From positions 37,651 through 101,650 of the forward strand of contig JAAYHS010000144.1 in assembly GCA_012735315.1 (NCBI GenBank): 64,000 nt of DNA. Direction: 5' to 3'. The notes under the pieces are model-generated. The model was not told where the DNA came from and did not search any database. It saw only the letters and a list, made by a program, of their open reading frames with translations. Below are positions 56,308 through 64,000 of the stretch, one piece after another; the first letter of the stretch is position 1; the number at the start of each line of letters is the position of its first letter. The DNA is from Bacillota bacterium. GTDB taxonomy: Bacteria > Bacillota > UBA4882 > UBA8346. The position numbers and the translations under genes are program-made.

Positions 56308-57069
56308 ATGGGAAAAGCGATTGCTATCGCCAATCAAAAAGGAGGCGTTGGAAAAACCACCACCGCCATTAACCTGGGAACTTGTTTAGCTCAGAATCAG
56401 CGCAAAGTGTTAGTGATCGATCACGATCCGCAAGGAAATTCCACCAGCGGGATCGGTTTAAAAAAGGGTGAAATCAAGAAATGCATTTACGATGTATTGA
56501 TCAATGAAATCCCTTTGGAAGAAGTATTAATCCAAACTCAAGTCGAAAATTTAAAGATCGCTCCGGCTACCATTCGCTTGGCCGGCGCCGAAGCCGAACT
56601 GGTCGGAATGATGGCCAGAGACCAAAGACTGAAGCGCGCCATCGAACCGATTAAGAAAGACTTCGATTATATTCTGATCGATTGTCCGCCATCGCTGGGA
56701 AATTTGACGATTAACGCCTTGGCTGCCGCGGATTCAATCATAGTTCCGATTCAATGTGAATATTATGCCTTAGAGGGTCTCAGCCAATTGATGAAAACCA
56801 TTCAACTGGTCCAAAAGTACTCCAATCCCGATCTTCAAATCGAAGGCGTGGTTTTGACCATGTACGACAACCGTACCAACCTTTCTTCCCAAGTAACCGA
56901 GGAAGTGCGCCGTTATTTTCAGGACAAGGTTTACCGGACCATCATCCCCCGCAACATTCGTCTTAGCGAGGCCCCCAGTTTCGGCTTGCCGATAACGCTC
57001 TACGATGAAAAATCAAAAGGAGCCGAAGCCTATACCGAACTGGCAAAGGAAGTGATGGCCAATGAGTAA
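56308..57069 (+). CDS. parA: Chromosome partitioning ATPase ParA (Soj)
   Basis: A 253-residue ParA from the ATG at 56308, which follows GGAGGGAGGAAGG. The deviant Walker A KGGVGKTTTAINLG, DHDPQGNSTSG, IDCPPSLGNLTINAL and the switch region are standard. It moves origins with ParB. The frame is open upstream to a TTG at 56173 that also has AAAGGTGAT; that start would add 45 helical residues. I prefer the internal ATG since it gives the normal family start. The parB start overlaps the end. Confidence 0.95.
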   Translation: MGKAIAIANQKGGVGKTTTAINLGTCLAQNQRKVLVIDHDPQGNSTSGIGLKKGEIKKCIYDVLINEIPLEEVLIQTQVENLKIAPATIRLAGAEAELVGMMARDQRLKRAIEPIKKDFDYILIDCPPSLGNLTINALAAADSIIVPIQCEYYALEGLSQLMKTIQLVQKYSNPDLQIEGVVLTMYDNRTNLSSQVTEEVRRYFQDKVYRTIIPRNIRLSEAPSFGLPITLYDEKSKGAEAYTELAKEVMANE

Positions 57070-57934
57070 AAACAGAGGCCTGGGGAAAGGGCTGGGCGCC
57101 CTAATCCCCGAACTGGAAGAAGAGAATTTTGACGCCCAACAAACGGTCGCTATCGACTTGGTTTTACCCAATCCATATCAGCCCCGCAAGGATTTTTCCG
57201 ATGAAAAACTGAATGAACTTGCCGAATCAATTAGAATTCATGGCGTCATTCAACCGTTATTAGTCAGGGAGTATCAAGGCAAATATCAATTAATAGCCGG
57301 CGAACGCAGACTAAGGGCCTCCAAGCTAGTGGGGCTAACCGAAGTCCCAATCATCATCAAAGAGATGAGCGATCAGGCCATGATGGAAGTGGCTCTGGTT
57401 GAAAACTTGCAACGTGAGGACTTGAACCCCATCGAAGAAGCGGAAGCCTTCCGGCGGTTGATAGAAGAATTTAATTTAACCCAAGACGAAATTGCCAAAA
57501 AAGTTGGCCGCAGCCGGCCGGCGATCGCTAATACGCTGCGACTCTTGAACCTACCCGAGGCCATCCAAAAAGACTTGGCCAAAGGAACGCTCACCATGGG
57601 GCATGCCCGTTCCTTGCTGGGCTTAAAAACTGCCGAAGAACAAATCCGCATTTGGCAAAAGATCCAAGCCGAACAACTATCGGTACGCCAAACCGAAGAA
57701 CTGGTCAGACAGTTAAACGATCCAATCAATGTTTCACGTGAAACCAAAAAGGCCAAACTTAAAACAGAAACCCCTACCATTCGCGACCCGAATCTGATCG
57801 AGATTGAAGAGGAATTACAACTTTCACTGGGAACCAAGGTGATCATTAAACCCGCGGGGGTTGGCGGAAAAATAGAGATCAACTATTATTCCGACGAGGA
57901 TTTTGAAAGGCTTTGCGAAAGATTACTTAATTAG
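57062..57934 (+). CDS. parB: Chromosome partitioning protein ParB (Spo0J)
   Basis: A 290-residue CTPase and parS-binding clamp. It starts SKNRGLGKGLGALIPELEEE, has the ParB box IRIHGVIQPLLVREYQGKYQ with GERRLRASKL, the helix-turn-helix TQDEIAKKVGRSRPAIANTL and a C-terminal dimer domain. The start overlaps parA by eight bases. A parS site lies in the gene and a second one just downstream. Confidence 0.97.
   Translation: MSKNRGLGKGLGALIPELEEENFDAQQTVAIDLVLPNPYQPRKDFSDEKLNELAESIRIHGVIQPLLVREYQGKYQLIAGERRLRASKLVGLTEVPIIIKEMSDQAMMEVALVENLQREDLNPIEEAEAFRRLIEEFNLTQDEIAKKVGRSRPAIANTLRLLNLPEAIQKDLAKGTLTMGHARSLLGLKTAEEQIRIWQKIQAEQLSVRQTEELVRQLNDPINVSRETKKAKLKTETPTIRDPNLIEIEEELQLSLGTKVIIKPAGVGGKIEINYYSDEDFERLCERLLN
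57730..57745. promoter_or_regulatory. parS site inside parB
   Basis: TGTTTCACGTGAAACC matches the 16-base parS consensus TGTTTCACGTGAAACA except for the last base. Confidence 0.92.
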
Positions 57935-57961
57935 AAAGGTCTTCATTAAGGCCTTTTATCT
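57935..57961 (+). terminator. Possible terminator after parB
   Basis: AAAGGTCTT, loop, AAGGCCTTT followed by TATCTTT; the T run is weak. The distal arm lies next to the second parS. Confidence 0.5.
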
Positions 57962-57962
57962 T

Positions 57963-57978
57963 TGTTTCACGTGAAACA
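57963..57978. promoter_or_regulatory. parS site downstream of parB
   Basis: TGTTTCACGTGAAACA, a perfect 16-base palindromic parS, about 12 kb from the proposed origin core. Confidence 0.97.
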
Positions 57979-58003
57979 AATCGATTAACCGACGGGGATG
58001 TTG

Positions 58004-58753
58004 ATGGATAAAGACTTACTTGAAACTTGGTTAAACGCGATTGCTGCCGGAGAGCTTACTCCGGCGGAGGCTCTCGAAAAATTGGCGGATCTTCCTTATC
58101 AAGACTTGGGATTCGCTAAAGTGGATTTCCACCGAAAGCTAAGAACGGGTAATGCCGAAGTCATTTACTGTCCCGGCAAAAAACCGGAACAGGTGGCTGC
58201 GATTTTTCAGGCTTTGGCGGGTCAAACCCGGAATGTGATGGCTACCCGGGCTAATTTAAGAATCTATCGGAAAGTGAAAGCCGTATTGTCGGATGCTTGT
58301 TATTTCGATCAAGCCCGAATAATCGCCTTAATCCGCGACCAATCCCGAACAGCGGGTAAAATCGGAGTTATTTCGGCGGGGACGGCGGATCAAAGGATCG
58401 CCGAAGAAGCGGCAATTACCGCCGAGATATTGGGCAGCGCGGTTTGCCGGATTTATGATGTGGGGGTGGCCGGGATCCATCGTTTGTTTAGCCAAAAAGC
58501 GGTCATTGATTCCTGCCGCGTTTTAATAGTAGTGGCGGGGATGGAAGGAGCTTTGGCCAGCGTGGTGGGGGGATTGGTTGACAAACCGATAATCGCCGTT
58601 CCTACCAGCGTCGGCTATGGAGCAAATTTTAAGGGCTTGGCGCCGCTATTGAGCATGTTGAATGCTTGCGCCAGCGGAATTACTGTAGTAAACATCGATA
58701 ACGGTTTTGGCGCGGGCGTCGCGGCGCATCGTATTAATTTACTGGGAGAATAA
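58004..58753 (+). CDS. larB: Nickel-pincer cofactor biosynthesis protein LarB
   Basis: A 249-residue LarB that carboxylates nicotinic acid adenine dinucleotide, the first step of the nickel-pincer nucleotide used by lactate racemase and related enzymes. Its C-terminal half resembles AIR carboxylase (PurE), as in KIGVISAGTADQRIAEEA and VVAGMEGALASVVGGLVDKP, with PTSVGYGANFKGLAPLLSML. The ATG at 58004 has GGGG at six bases, unlike the ATG at 57998. larC follows after three bases. Confidence 0.93.
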   Translation: MDKDLLETWLNAIAAGELTPAEALEKLADLPYQDLGFAKVDFHRKLRTGNAEVIYCPGKKPEQVAAIFQALAGQTRNVMATRANLRIYRKVKAVLSDACYFDQARIIALIRDQSRTAGKIGVISAGTADQRIAEEAAITAEILGSAVCRIYDVGVAGIHRLFSQKAVIDSCRVLIVVAGMEGALASVVGGLVDKPIIAVPTSVGYGANFKGLAPLLSMLNACASGITVVNIDNGFGAGVAAHRINLLGE

Positions 58754-58756
58754 ATC

Positions 58757-59938
58757 ATGAATGTCGCGCACCTTGATTGTAATGCCGGAATTAGCGGCAA
58801 TATGTTTTTAGGCGCTTTAATCGATTTGGGATTTCCGGTGGAGTTGTTGCGCTCGGAATTGAAAAAGTTGCCGCTACCAATCCCCGATTTTAAGCTCGAG
58901 AAGGTTTCCAAAAAGGGGATTGCCGCTACTTTTTTTGATACGGAACTGGTTCCGGAACATCACCATCGCCGTTTGAGTGAAATTAGAAACCTGATCACCG
59001 AAGCGGGCTATTCCAAGTTCGTTGCCGATAGGGCGCAGGCTTGTTTTAACTGTTTGGCCGAAGCGGAAGCTAAAATTCACGGAGTTTCGATTGATGAAAT
59101 TCATTTTCATGAAGTTGGAGCGGTTGACGCTATTGTCGATATAGTCGGCGCTTGCCTCGGGATTGAGTATTTTCAAATCCGTCAAATTACGACGTCTCCG
59201 ATCCGGGTCGGATTTGGCTCAGTCAAATGCGCTCATGGCGAAATCCCGATTCCGGCGCCGGCCGCTTTGGAATTATTAACCAATTTTCAGATTTTTAGCG
59301 GAGTATACGAAGGAGAATGGACTACGCCCACCGGGGCTGCGATTTTGAAAGTATTTGCCACGCCGGATTCAATACCGCGAATGACCGTTACCAAGATCGG
59401 TTATGGCGCCGGCGCCGCCGATCGCCCTATTCCCAATATCCACCGGATCGTGCTTGGAAAGTCCGTTCAAATTGAAGAGCAGGATTACCAGGTGGTTTTG
59501 GAAACGAACATCGATGAGCTCAATCCGGAAATATTCGGATTTTTAGGTGAAGCCATCTTACAAGCGGGAGCGCGGGATTATTATTTCACTCCGGTCCAAA
59601 TGAAAAAGGGACGCCCCGGGGTCTTGGTTACCGTAATCGCCCCTCCGGAGAAGGTCGCCCCAATTGAAGAACTTCTCTTCAGTCAAACTTCCACCTTCGG
59701 AATTCGCAAGTATCCGGGGGAACGCCATTGTTTACGGCGGGATTATCGGACAATCATGGTTGACGGGTGTGAAATCCGAGTTAAAATGGGATTTCAAAAC
59801 GGCCGGGTCGTTAAGTATGCTCCCGAATACAACGATTGTCTCCTGGCCGCGGCAACTTTAAAACGACCTTTAAAAGATATTTATGATGAAGCGAATTTTC
59901 AGTTTAGAAAAATGTTTTTCGATGAAGGAAGCCGATGA
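58757..59938 (+). CDS. larC: Nickel-pincer cofactor biosynthesis protein LarC
   Basis: A 393-residue nickel insertase, the last step of nickel-pincer nucleotide synthesis. It opens AHLDCNAGISGNMFLGALID, with the HFHEVGAVDAIVDIVGA histidine-rich block and TNIDELNPEIFGFLGEAILQ. It is a single continuous frame, unlike Lactobacillus plantarum where larC is expressed through a frameshift. larE and larA are not nearby, so the end user of the cofactor is unknown. The 170-base gap that follows shows nothing recognisable. Confidence 0.94.
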   Translation: MNVAHLDCNAGISGNMFLGALIDLGFPVELLRSELKKLPLPIPDFKLEKVSKKGIAATFFDTELVPEHHHRRLSEIRNLITEAGYSKFVADRAQACFNCLAEAEAKIHGVSIDEIHFHEVGAVDAIVDIVGACLGIEYFQIRQITTSPIRVGFGSVKCAHGEIPIPAPAALELLTNFQIFSGVYEGEWTTPTGAAILKVFATPDSIPRMTVTKIGYGAGAADRPIPNIHRIVLGKSVQIEEQDYQVVLETNIDELNPEIFGFLGEAILQAGARDYYFTPVQMKKGRPGVLVTVIAPPEKVAPIEELLFSQTSTFGIRKYPGERHCLRRDYRTIMVDGCEIRVKMGFQNGRVVKYAPEYNDCLLAAATLKRPLKDIYDEANFQFRKMFFDEGSR

Positions 59939-60111
59939 TTTACGGTGAATTATTAAATAGTATAATTTGGATTTGGGATTTATTCGCTTGGGGCGCGAAA
60001 AGCGCGACCGATAATCAATGAACCGGAAAAAATTTTCCGCCGGAAAAATTTCGTTTAATTTTGTTTCGCCTTAATTATGGCGCGCTTTATTCTTGGAAGG
60101 GAGCTGCCTAA

Positions 60112-60651
60112 ATGGATTTGCAGGCGATTAACCAATGGTGCCAAGATAACTTATGGTTATTGTTGTTGATTAATTTTGTCTTAACCATTGAGGTGTTAAT
60201 ACTTTTCGTGGCTACTCACAAGCGGTTGGAAAAATATCGCTATCTTTTTAAGGGCAACGAAGGGCGGGATTTAGAATCGCTACTGCTTAATCTTTCGGGA
60301 AAAACACATTTATTAAGCAATACTATCAATAATTTGGAAGAACAAATGACGGCCCATCAAGTTCGTGGAGAAATGCACCTCCAAAACTGGGCGTTAATTC
60401 GATTCAAGGCTTTCCAAAACACGGGCAGCGACCAAAGTTTCGCGCTGGCCCTATTGGATGCCGCCGGGGACGGAGTTGTCTTGAGCAGTCTCTTTGGCCG
60501 GGACGAATCGAGAGTATATTGTAAGCCGGTGGAACAAGGCCAATCGATTTACCCGCTTAGCGAAGAAGAAAAAGAGGCGATCGCTACCGCTTTAGGAAAA
60601 ACCAAAAAAAGAGAAAGAATAAAAAGTTTTATAAATTTGGCAGGAAGATAA
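60112..60651 (+). CDS. DUF4446 family membrane-anchored protein
   Basis: A 179-residue protein with one N-terminal membrane helix (LWLLLLINFVLTIEVLILFV), a short coiled coil (LLSNTINNLEEQM) and a C-terminal domain ALIRFKAFQNTGSDQSFALA then LDAAGDGVVLSSLFGRDESR, the hallmark of DUF4446. The family is of unknown function but is commonly found close to parAB in Firmicutes, as here. AAGGGAG precedes the ATG. Confidence 0.85.
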   Translation: MDLQAINQWCQDNLWLLLLINFVLTIEVLILFVATHKRLEKYRYLFKGNEGRDLESLLLNLSGKTHLLSNTINNLEEQMTAHQVRGEMHLQNWALIRFKAFQNTGSDQSFALALLDAAGDGVVLSSLFGRDESRVYCKPVEQGQSIYPLSEEEKEAIATALGKTKKRERIKSFINLAGR

Positions 60652-60737
60652 CACTAATGTGTCGAATATCTTAATTTACCGTTAAAAATAATATTATAGC
60701 GCGTATCTTGGCTTCGTTTTCGGAGGTGTCTTTCCCC

Positions 60738-61700
60738 TTGCATAAGATTATCAAGTACATAAAACAAAAATGCGGCAAAGGTTTCACCTTTTTAGTGGTG
60801 CCTAACTCGACGGGCGCGGTTCGTAGTTGCGCTATTCCTTTTTCGGCCGCGCTTTTGATATTCGGGATTATCGTTTTCAACATTTATATCTTTGTCGGGT
60901 ACACCACTCAGCTTGTGAAAATTCACCAATACCGGCATGAAATAAGCGTCAAAAACAAACAAATTTCAAAACTGGAGAAAGAGCAACGGGAAATCCAGCC
61001 TACTTTGAAGCGTAGTTATCAGATTGCCGCCGAACTTAGCCGACTTAAAATAGAACGGGAAAAACTATTAAGTTCGTGGAGAGCCATCCAACAAAAATCG
61101 GGTCGAACCAACACCACCACCAGTCGGGGAGTTGTTCTAAGACCGAGACCGTATACGATTACCCCCGTTGAACAGTCGCCATCCGGAATTAAGACCGAAC
61201 TGATAGAATTACAGAATAATTTAAAGCAACTTGATGAATTTATCAAAATCGAACAAGAATTGCAACGGGAATTGTTAAGTGATTTTATAGCATACGAAAC
61301 CAAATTGGATCATACTCCTTCGATTTGGCCGGTTTCATCCTTCATTATCTCCGGTTTCGGGACCCGTTTTCATCCGGTGTACCATCGCTATATCAATCAT
61401 ACCGGCGTGGATTTAAACGCCAGGTACGGTACGGCGGTTAAAGCGGCGGCCGACGGGGTGGTTGAATTTTCCGGCTATCAAAGCGGTTACGGATATACGG
61501 TGATTGTTAATCATGGTTATGGATATAAAACCTTATACGCGCATAATTCAAAGTTATTGGTGACCAAAGGGCAAAAGGTGACAAAAGGTCAAAAAATATG
61601 CTTATCGGGCAACAGCGGCGTTAGCACCGGTCCCCATTTGCATTATGAAGTTCGAATTAACAATGTTCCTGTAAATCCAGTAATGTTTTTAAAGAATTAA
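60738..61700 (+). CDS. M23 (LytM) family metallopeptidase
   Basis: A 320-residue protein with one N-terminal membrane helix (LLIFGIIVFNIYIFVGY), a coiled-coil stalk (ISKLEKEQREIQPTLK and later helices) and a C-terminal LytM domain. The zinc ligands are visible in GFGTRFHPVYHRYINHTGVD and GPHLHYEV. It likely cuts peptidoglycan cross-links or activates another hydrolase. The TTG at 60738, nine bases after GGAGGTG, is preferred to an upstream in-frame start. A bactofilin gene follows after 13 bases, a known pairing in cell-shape control. Confidence 0.9.
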   Translation: MHKIIKYIKQKCGKGFTFLVVPNSTGAVRSCAIPFSAALLIFGIIVFNIYIFVGYTTQLVKIHQYRHEISVKNKQISKLEKEQREIQPTLKRSYQIAAELSRLKIEREKLLSSWRAIQQKSGRTNTTTSRGVVLRPRPYTITPVEQSPSGIKTELIELQNNLKQLDEFIKIEQELQRELLSDFIAYETKLDHTPSIWPVSSFIISGFGTRFHPVYHRYINHTGVDLNARYGTAVKAAADGVVEFSGYQSGYGYTVIVNHGYGYKTLYAHNSKLLVTKGQKVTKGQKICLSGNSGVSTGPHLHYEVRINNVPVNPVMFLKN

Positions 61701-61713
61701 CGGGGAGGTCATT

Positions 61714-62151
61714 ATGATTTCTAAGAAAGAAATTGCTACCACCAACACGCGAAAGGTCGATACCGTAATCGGTAAGGAAACCAGTTTCAAAGGCAATCTG
61801 GAAGCCCCCGGAGGCTCGGTTAGAATCGATGGTTATTTTGAGGGCGAATTACACATCGGCGGGGATTTGATAGTCGGTGAAGGCGGTATTGTGGTAGGGA
61901 ACGTGGTTGCTAAAAATGTGATCGTTGCCGGGGAAATCAAAGGAACCGTCGAAGCCCGGGGGAAAATGGAATTAGCGCCTTCAGCCAAAGTAATCGGGGA
62001 TTCGAAGATGGTTACCTTGGTGGTTGAAGACGGCGCTTATTTACAGGGAATGTGCGCTCCTTTACCCAAAGGGGACTTGAAAGAAAGAGGCAAAGTCCTT
62101 CGGGTTGAAACTCCCGAAGAAGTTGCGGCGGTTAAAGTAAAAACTCCTTAA
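61714..62151 (+). CDS. Bactofilin
   Basis: A 145-residue polymer-forming protein. The central beta-helix is seen in IGKETSFKGNLEAPGGSVRI, DGYFEGELHIGGDLIVGEGG and VEARGKMELAPSAKVIGD, flanked by short disordered ends. Bactofilins form filaments that localise peptidoglycan enzymes; the M23 gene just upstream supports this. GGGGAGG precedes the ATG. The stop lies in a terminator hairpin. Confidence 0.92.
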   Translation: MISKKEIATTNTRKVDTVIGKETSFKGNLEAPGGSVRIDGYFEGELHIGGDLIVGEGGIVVGNVVAKNVIVAGEIKGTVEARGKMELAPSAKVIGDSKMVTLVVEDGAYLQGMCAPLPKGDLKERGKVLRVETPEEVAAVKVKTP

Positions 62152-62168
62152 TTAATAAGGGGTTTTTT
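62143..62168 (+). terminator. Terminator of bactofilin gene
   Basis: ACTCCTT, loop AATTAAT, AAGGGGT and a T run; the TAA stop codon lies within the hairpin. Confidence 0.8.
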
Positions 62169-62222
62169 TAATGGCGTCCCAAAGAATTAATTAAGAATTA
62201 AATATCGGTAAAAGGAAATATT

Positions 62223-62879
62223 ATGGTTCAAATGAGTAAAGGCTATTTATATCCTGACCGCAGAGCCGCAGGGAAAAAATTGGCTGAAAATATTAAACCG
62301 GAAATCAACGGTAACGCCATTGTGTTGAGCCTTCCCAGAGGCGGCGCCGTAGTGGGAAACGAAGTGGCGAAACTGCTGAATGCGGAACATGATTTGGTAA
62401 TCAGCAGAAAGATCGGCGCTCCGTATAATCCGGAGGTCGCGATCGCCGCTGTCAATCAAAACGGGGAATTATTCAAAAATGAGGCCGTGATTGAAGCTTT
62501 AGCGGTAACCGATGGATACCTCGAATCCCAAACAAAACTGCAGCTTGACGAGATTAAAAGACAGTTGCGGGAGTTTAGAGGAGAAAAACCGTTTCCTAAT
62601 CTTTTTCAAAAAACAGTAATTTTGGTCGATGACGGGTTGGCGACAGGTTTTACGATGGAAGCGGCGGTGGAATTCGTCCGTTCCTTAAAGCCCGCCCGGA
62701 TTATTGTCGCCGTTCCGGTCGGTTCGGCCGAGGCGATAGCGAAATTAGCACCGCAAGTAGACTTGGTGGTTTGCCCCTTAATCCCGGAGAAGTTTTGGGC
62801 AGTCGGCCAATTTTATCGCGAATTTTTACAAGTCAGCGATGCGGAAGTAAAAAGTTTATTTAAAGAAGAAAAACCTTAA
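62223..62879 (+). CDS. Phosphoribosyltransferase-fold protein
   Basis: A 218-residue type I phosphoribosyltransferase. The PRPP-binding loop is VILVDDGLATGFTMEAAVEF (about residue 136) and the N-terminal LSLPRGGAVVGNEVAKLLNA block plus RKIGAPYNPEVAIAAV are typical of a group of predicted phosphoribosyltransferases whose substrate is unknown. AAAAGGAAA precedes the ATG; a second ATG three codons on is possible. It stands alone behind the bactofilin terminator. Confidence 0.8.
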   Translation: MVQMSKGYLYPDRRAAGKKLAENIKPEINGNAIVLSLPRGGAVVGNEVAKLLNAEHDLVISRKIGAPYNPEVAIAAVNQNGELFKNEAVIEALAVTDGYLESQTKLQLDEIKRQLREFRGEKPFPNLFQKTVILVDDGLATGFTMEAAVEFVRSLKPARIIVAVPVGSAEAIAKLAPQVDLVVCPLIPEKFWAVGQFYREFLQVSDAEVKSLFKEEKP

Positions 62880-63041
62880 TCGCTTAAAGAAGATCGGAAT
62901 TCAGACGCCCGGAAATTAAGATGTTAAGTCGACTGAAAATAAGGGCTTCCGTTTCTCTCCAATGATATAGTAGAACCAACCAATCGAGATTTCGTTATAA
63001 GCGGAATTAAAACCAAAAATCGTCACGCAGAGAAATTCTTT

Positions 63042-63818
63042 TTAGACAAAGCATAAGTAATTGATTGAACGCCCCGGTTCGCACCAATCTTGAGCGACGG
63101 AGAACATCAAGAAAGGCAATCCGTTGCCGTTTGTGTCGGCGGCGATAGCCGGACGGTGAGAAAAATCAAGGGAATGCGAGATCGGATCAAAGACCGGTTT
63201 TCCGATTAGCCCGTCGATGGTTGTTAAAAGTTCGGTTCTAATTGACTGATAAAAGTCATTGACCCGCTGAATGTAATTGACGGTTTCAGTGATTTGAGGG
63301 ACCCTTCCCAGTCTGGCCACTCGGGTCGGACCGGCGTTGTAGGCCGCTAAGAGCAGTTCGAATTGTTGGAATTGGCGGTAAAGATCCTGTAAATAACGGG
63401 TGCCGGCATAAATGTTTTGCCGAATGTCGTAGGGATCCCTTATCTTCATAATTTGAGATACACAATCCGTAACCTGCATTAAACCGCGGGCTTCGCACGG
63501 CGAAACGGCTCCGGGCCGGAAAGAAGATTCGGCCGCAATAATGCTGGCAATCAATAACGGATCGAAATCGGTCGCGGCTGATTCCTCGATGATCGCCGCA
63601 ATGATGGTTTCTCTTTCGAGATCGGGCAGTCTAGGGTTGAATTTAATAATCATTTGGCGGATCGTGTTTTGGTGGAGCGTTTCGGGTTGAATATAAATTG
63701 GTGGTTCCGCCGATATTGGAGCGGCATTCGCTTGGGATGCCGACATTAATGATAATCCGAACAGGATTGTAAGTAAAATGAAAGCAGTGATCGATATTTG
63801 TTTGGTAGAAGCGTACAT
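63042..63818 (-). CDS. Lytic transglycosylase (SLT domain)
   Basis: A 258-residue exported protein with a signal peptide (ITAFILLTILFGLSLMSASQANA). The SLT domain has the catalytic glutamate in IIAAESSFRPGAVSP (about residue 98), then ARGLMQVT, and LLAAYNAGPTRVARLG. It cleaves peptidoglycan glycan chains with anhydro ends. Two cysteines at the C-terminus (DWCEP and YLCFV) could form a disulfide. AGGAGGGAAACC precedes the ATG. Confidence 0.9.
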   Translation of the reverse strand: MYASTKQISITAFILLTILFGLSLMSASQANAAPISAEPPIYIQPETLHQNTIRQMIIKFNPRLPDLERETIIAAIIEESAATDFDPLLIASIIAAESSFRPGAVSPCEARGLMQVTDCVSQIMKIRDPYDIRQNIYAGTRYLQDLYRQFQQFELLLAAYNAGPTRVARLGRVPQITETVNYIQRVNDFYQSIRTELLTTIDGLIGKPVFDPISHSLDFSHRPAIAADTNGNGLPFLMFSVAQDWCEPGRSINYLCFV

Positions 63819-63873
63819 GGTTTCCCTCCTATTTAATCGTCTGCTTTCAAAAGTATTGGTTAAAATGGCAATT

Positions 63874-63902
63874 ATTATACATGCCGGCTTGAAAATTTTG
63901 AA
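63874..63902 (-). promoter_or_regulatory. Candidate promoter of the lytic transglycosylase gene
   Basis: Minus strand TTCAAA (63897-63902), 17-base spacer, TATAAT (63874-63879), about 56 bases from the start codon. Confidence 0.5.
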
Positions 63903-64000
63903 TCGTGATCTTAACCAATCTAATACTGAAGTTAATTGATAAATGTGGCTCTTAAGTATTCACCCGGCCCAACTCGCCGGGGCGCGTTAAAGGATGAAAA

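Noticed and set aside
62890..62910. A GATCGGA-like string resembling sequencing adapter
   Set aside because: Only a partial match, single copy, in ordinary intergenic DNA; treated as chance.

Overview
The window reads as the chromosomal replication-origin region of a spore-forming member of the Bacillota (Firmicutes), probably a deep-branching anaerobic lineage; I cannot fix the genus by eye. The evidence is the Bacillus-type gene order around dnaA, the spoVG, spoVT, ypeB, yidC/jag and remB genes, a T-box leader, a long Bacillus-type SRP RNA, and sites matching sporulation sigma-factor consensus sequences.

Layout. (1) 1-16 kb, mixed metabolism: the start of a dihydrolipoamide dehydrogenase gene, an orphan AprA-like flavoprotein, a degenerate kinase-like membrane protein, a UPF0237/UPF0210 pair, a ComB homologue, serA behind a serine T-box, ypeB, a hydrolase, a surface-type protein with 27 decapeptide repeats, rlmH, a PurO-like protein and a GNAT acetyltransferase. 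(2) 16-24 kb: speE, an A+T-rich islet with a secreted protein and a HEPN/AbiU2-like protein, an HtrA protease, a methyltransferase overlapping a phosphohexomutase, a small unknown gene and spoVT. (3) 24-35 kb: a minus-strand array that follows the Bacillus order ispE-purR-yabJ-spoVG-glmU-prs-ctc-pth-fin-mfd-spoVT. Here GntR and NTP-transferase genes fill the purR/yabJ slots, prs is missing, and a PrsW-like membrane protein sits in the fin slot. The SRP RNA lies just upstream of ispE. (4) 35-40.5 kb: a beta-propeller protein, a two-gene SufC/SufB-type (SMS-like) Fe-S system, two tRNA-Ser genes, tadA and a diguanylate cyclase. (5) 40.5-56 kb, the origin: gyrB, remB, a DUF721 (DciA-like) gene, recF, dnaN and dnaA run leftward, and rpmH, rnpA, yidD, yidC, jag, mnmE, two tandem mnmG genes and rsmG run rightward. 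DnaA boxes lie upstream of dnaA. Between dnaA and dnaN lie further boxes, DnaA-trio-like TAG steps and an A+T-rich stretch, a layout like the Bacillus bipartite origin. (6) 56-64 kb: parA, parB and two parS sites, then larB, larC, a DUF4446 gene, an M23 peptidase, a bactofilin, a phosphoribosyltransferase and a lytic transglycosylase.

No insertion sequence, prophage or CRISPR array was recognised. The points most worth following are the tandem divergent mnmG genes, the rebuilt spoVG-mfd neighbourhood, the sporulation promoters matched to their expected genes, the origin architecture, the decapeptide-repeat protein, the lone AprA-like protein, the pseudokinase-like protein, and two intergenic repeat structures.
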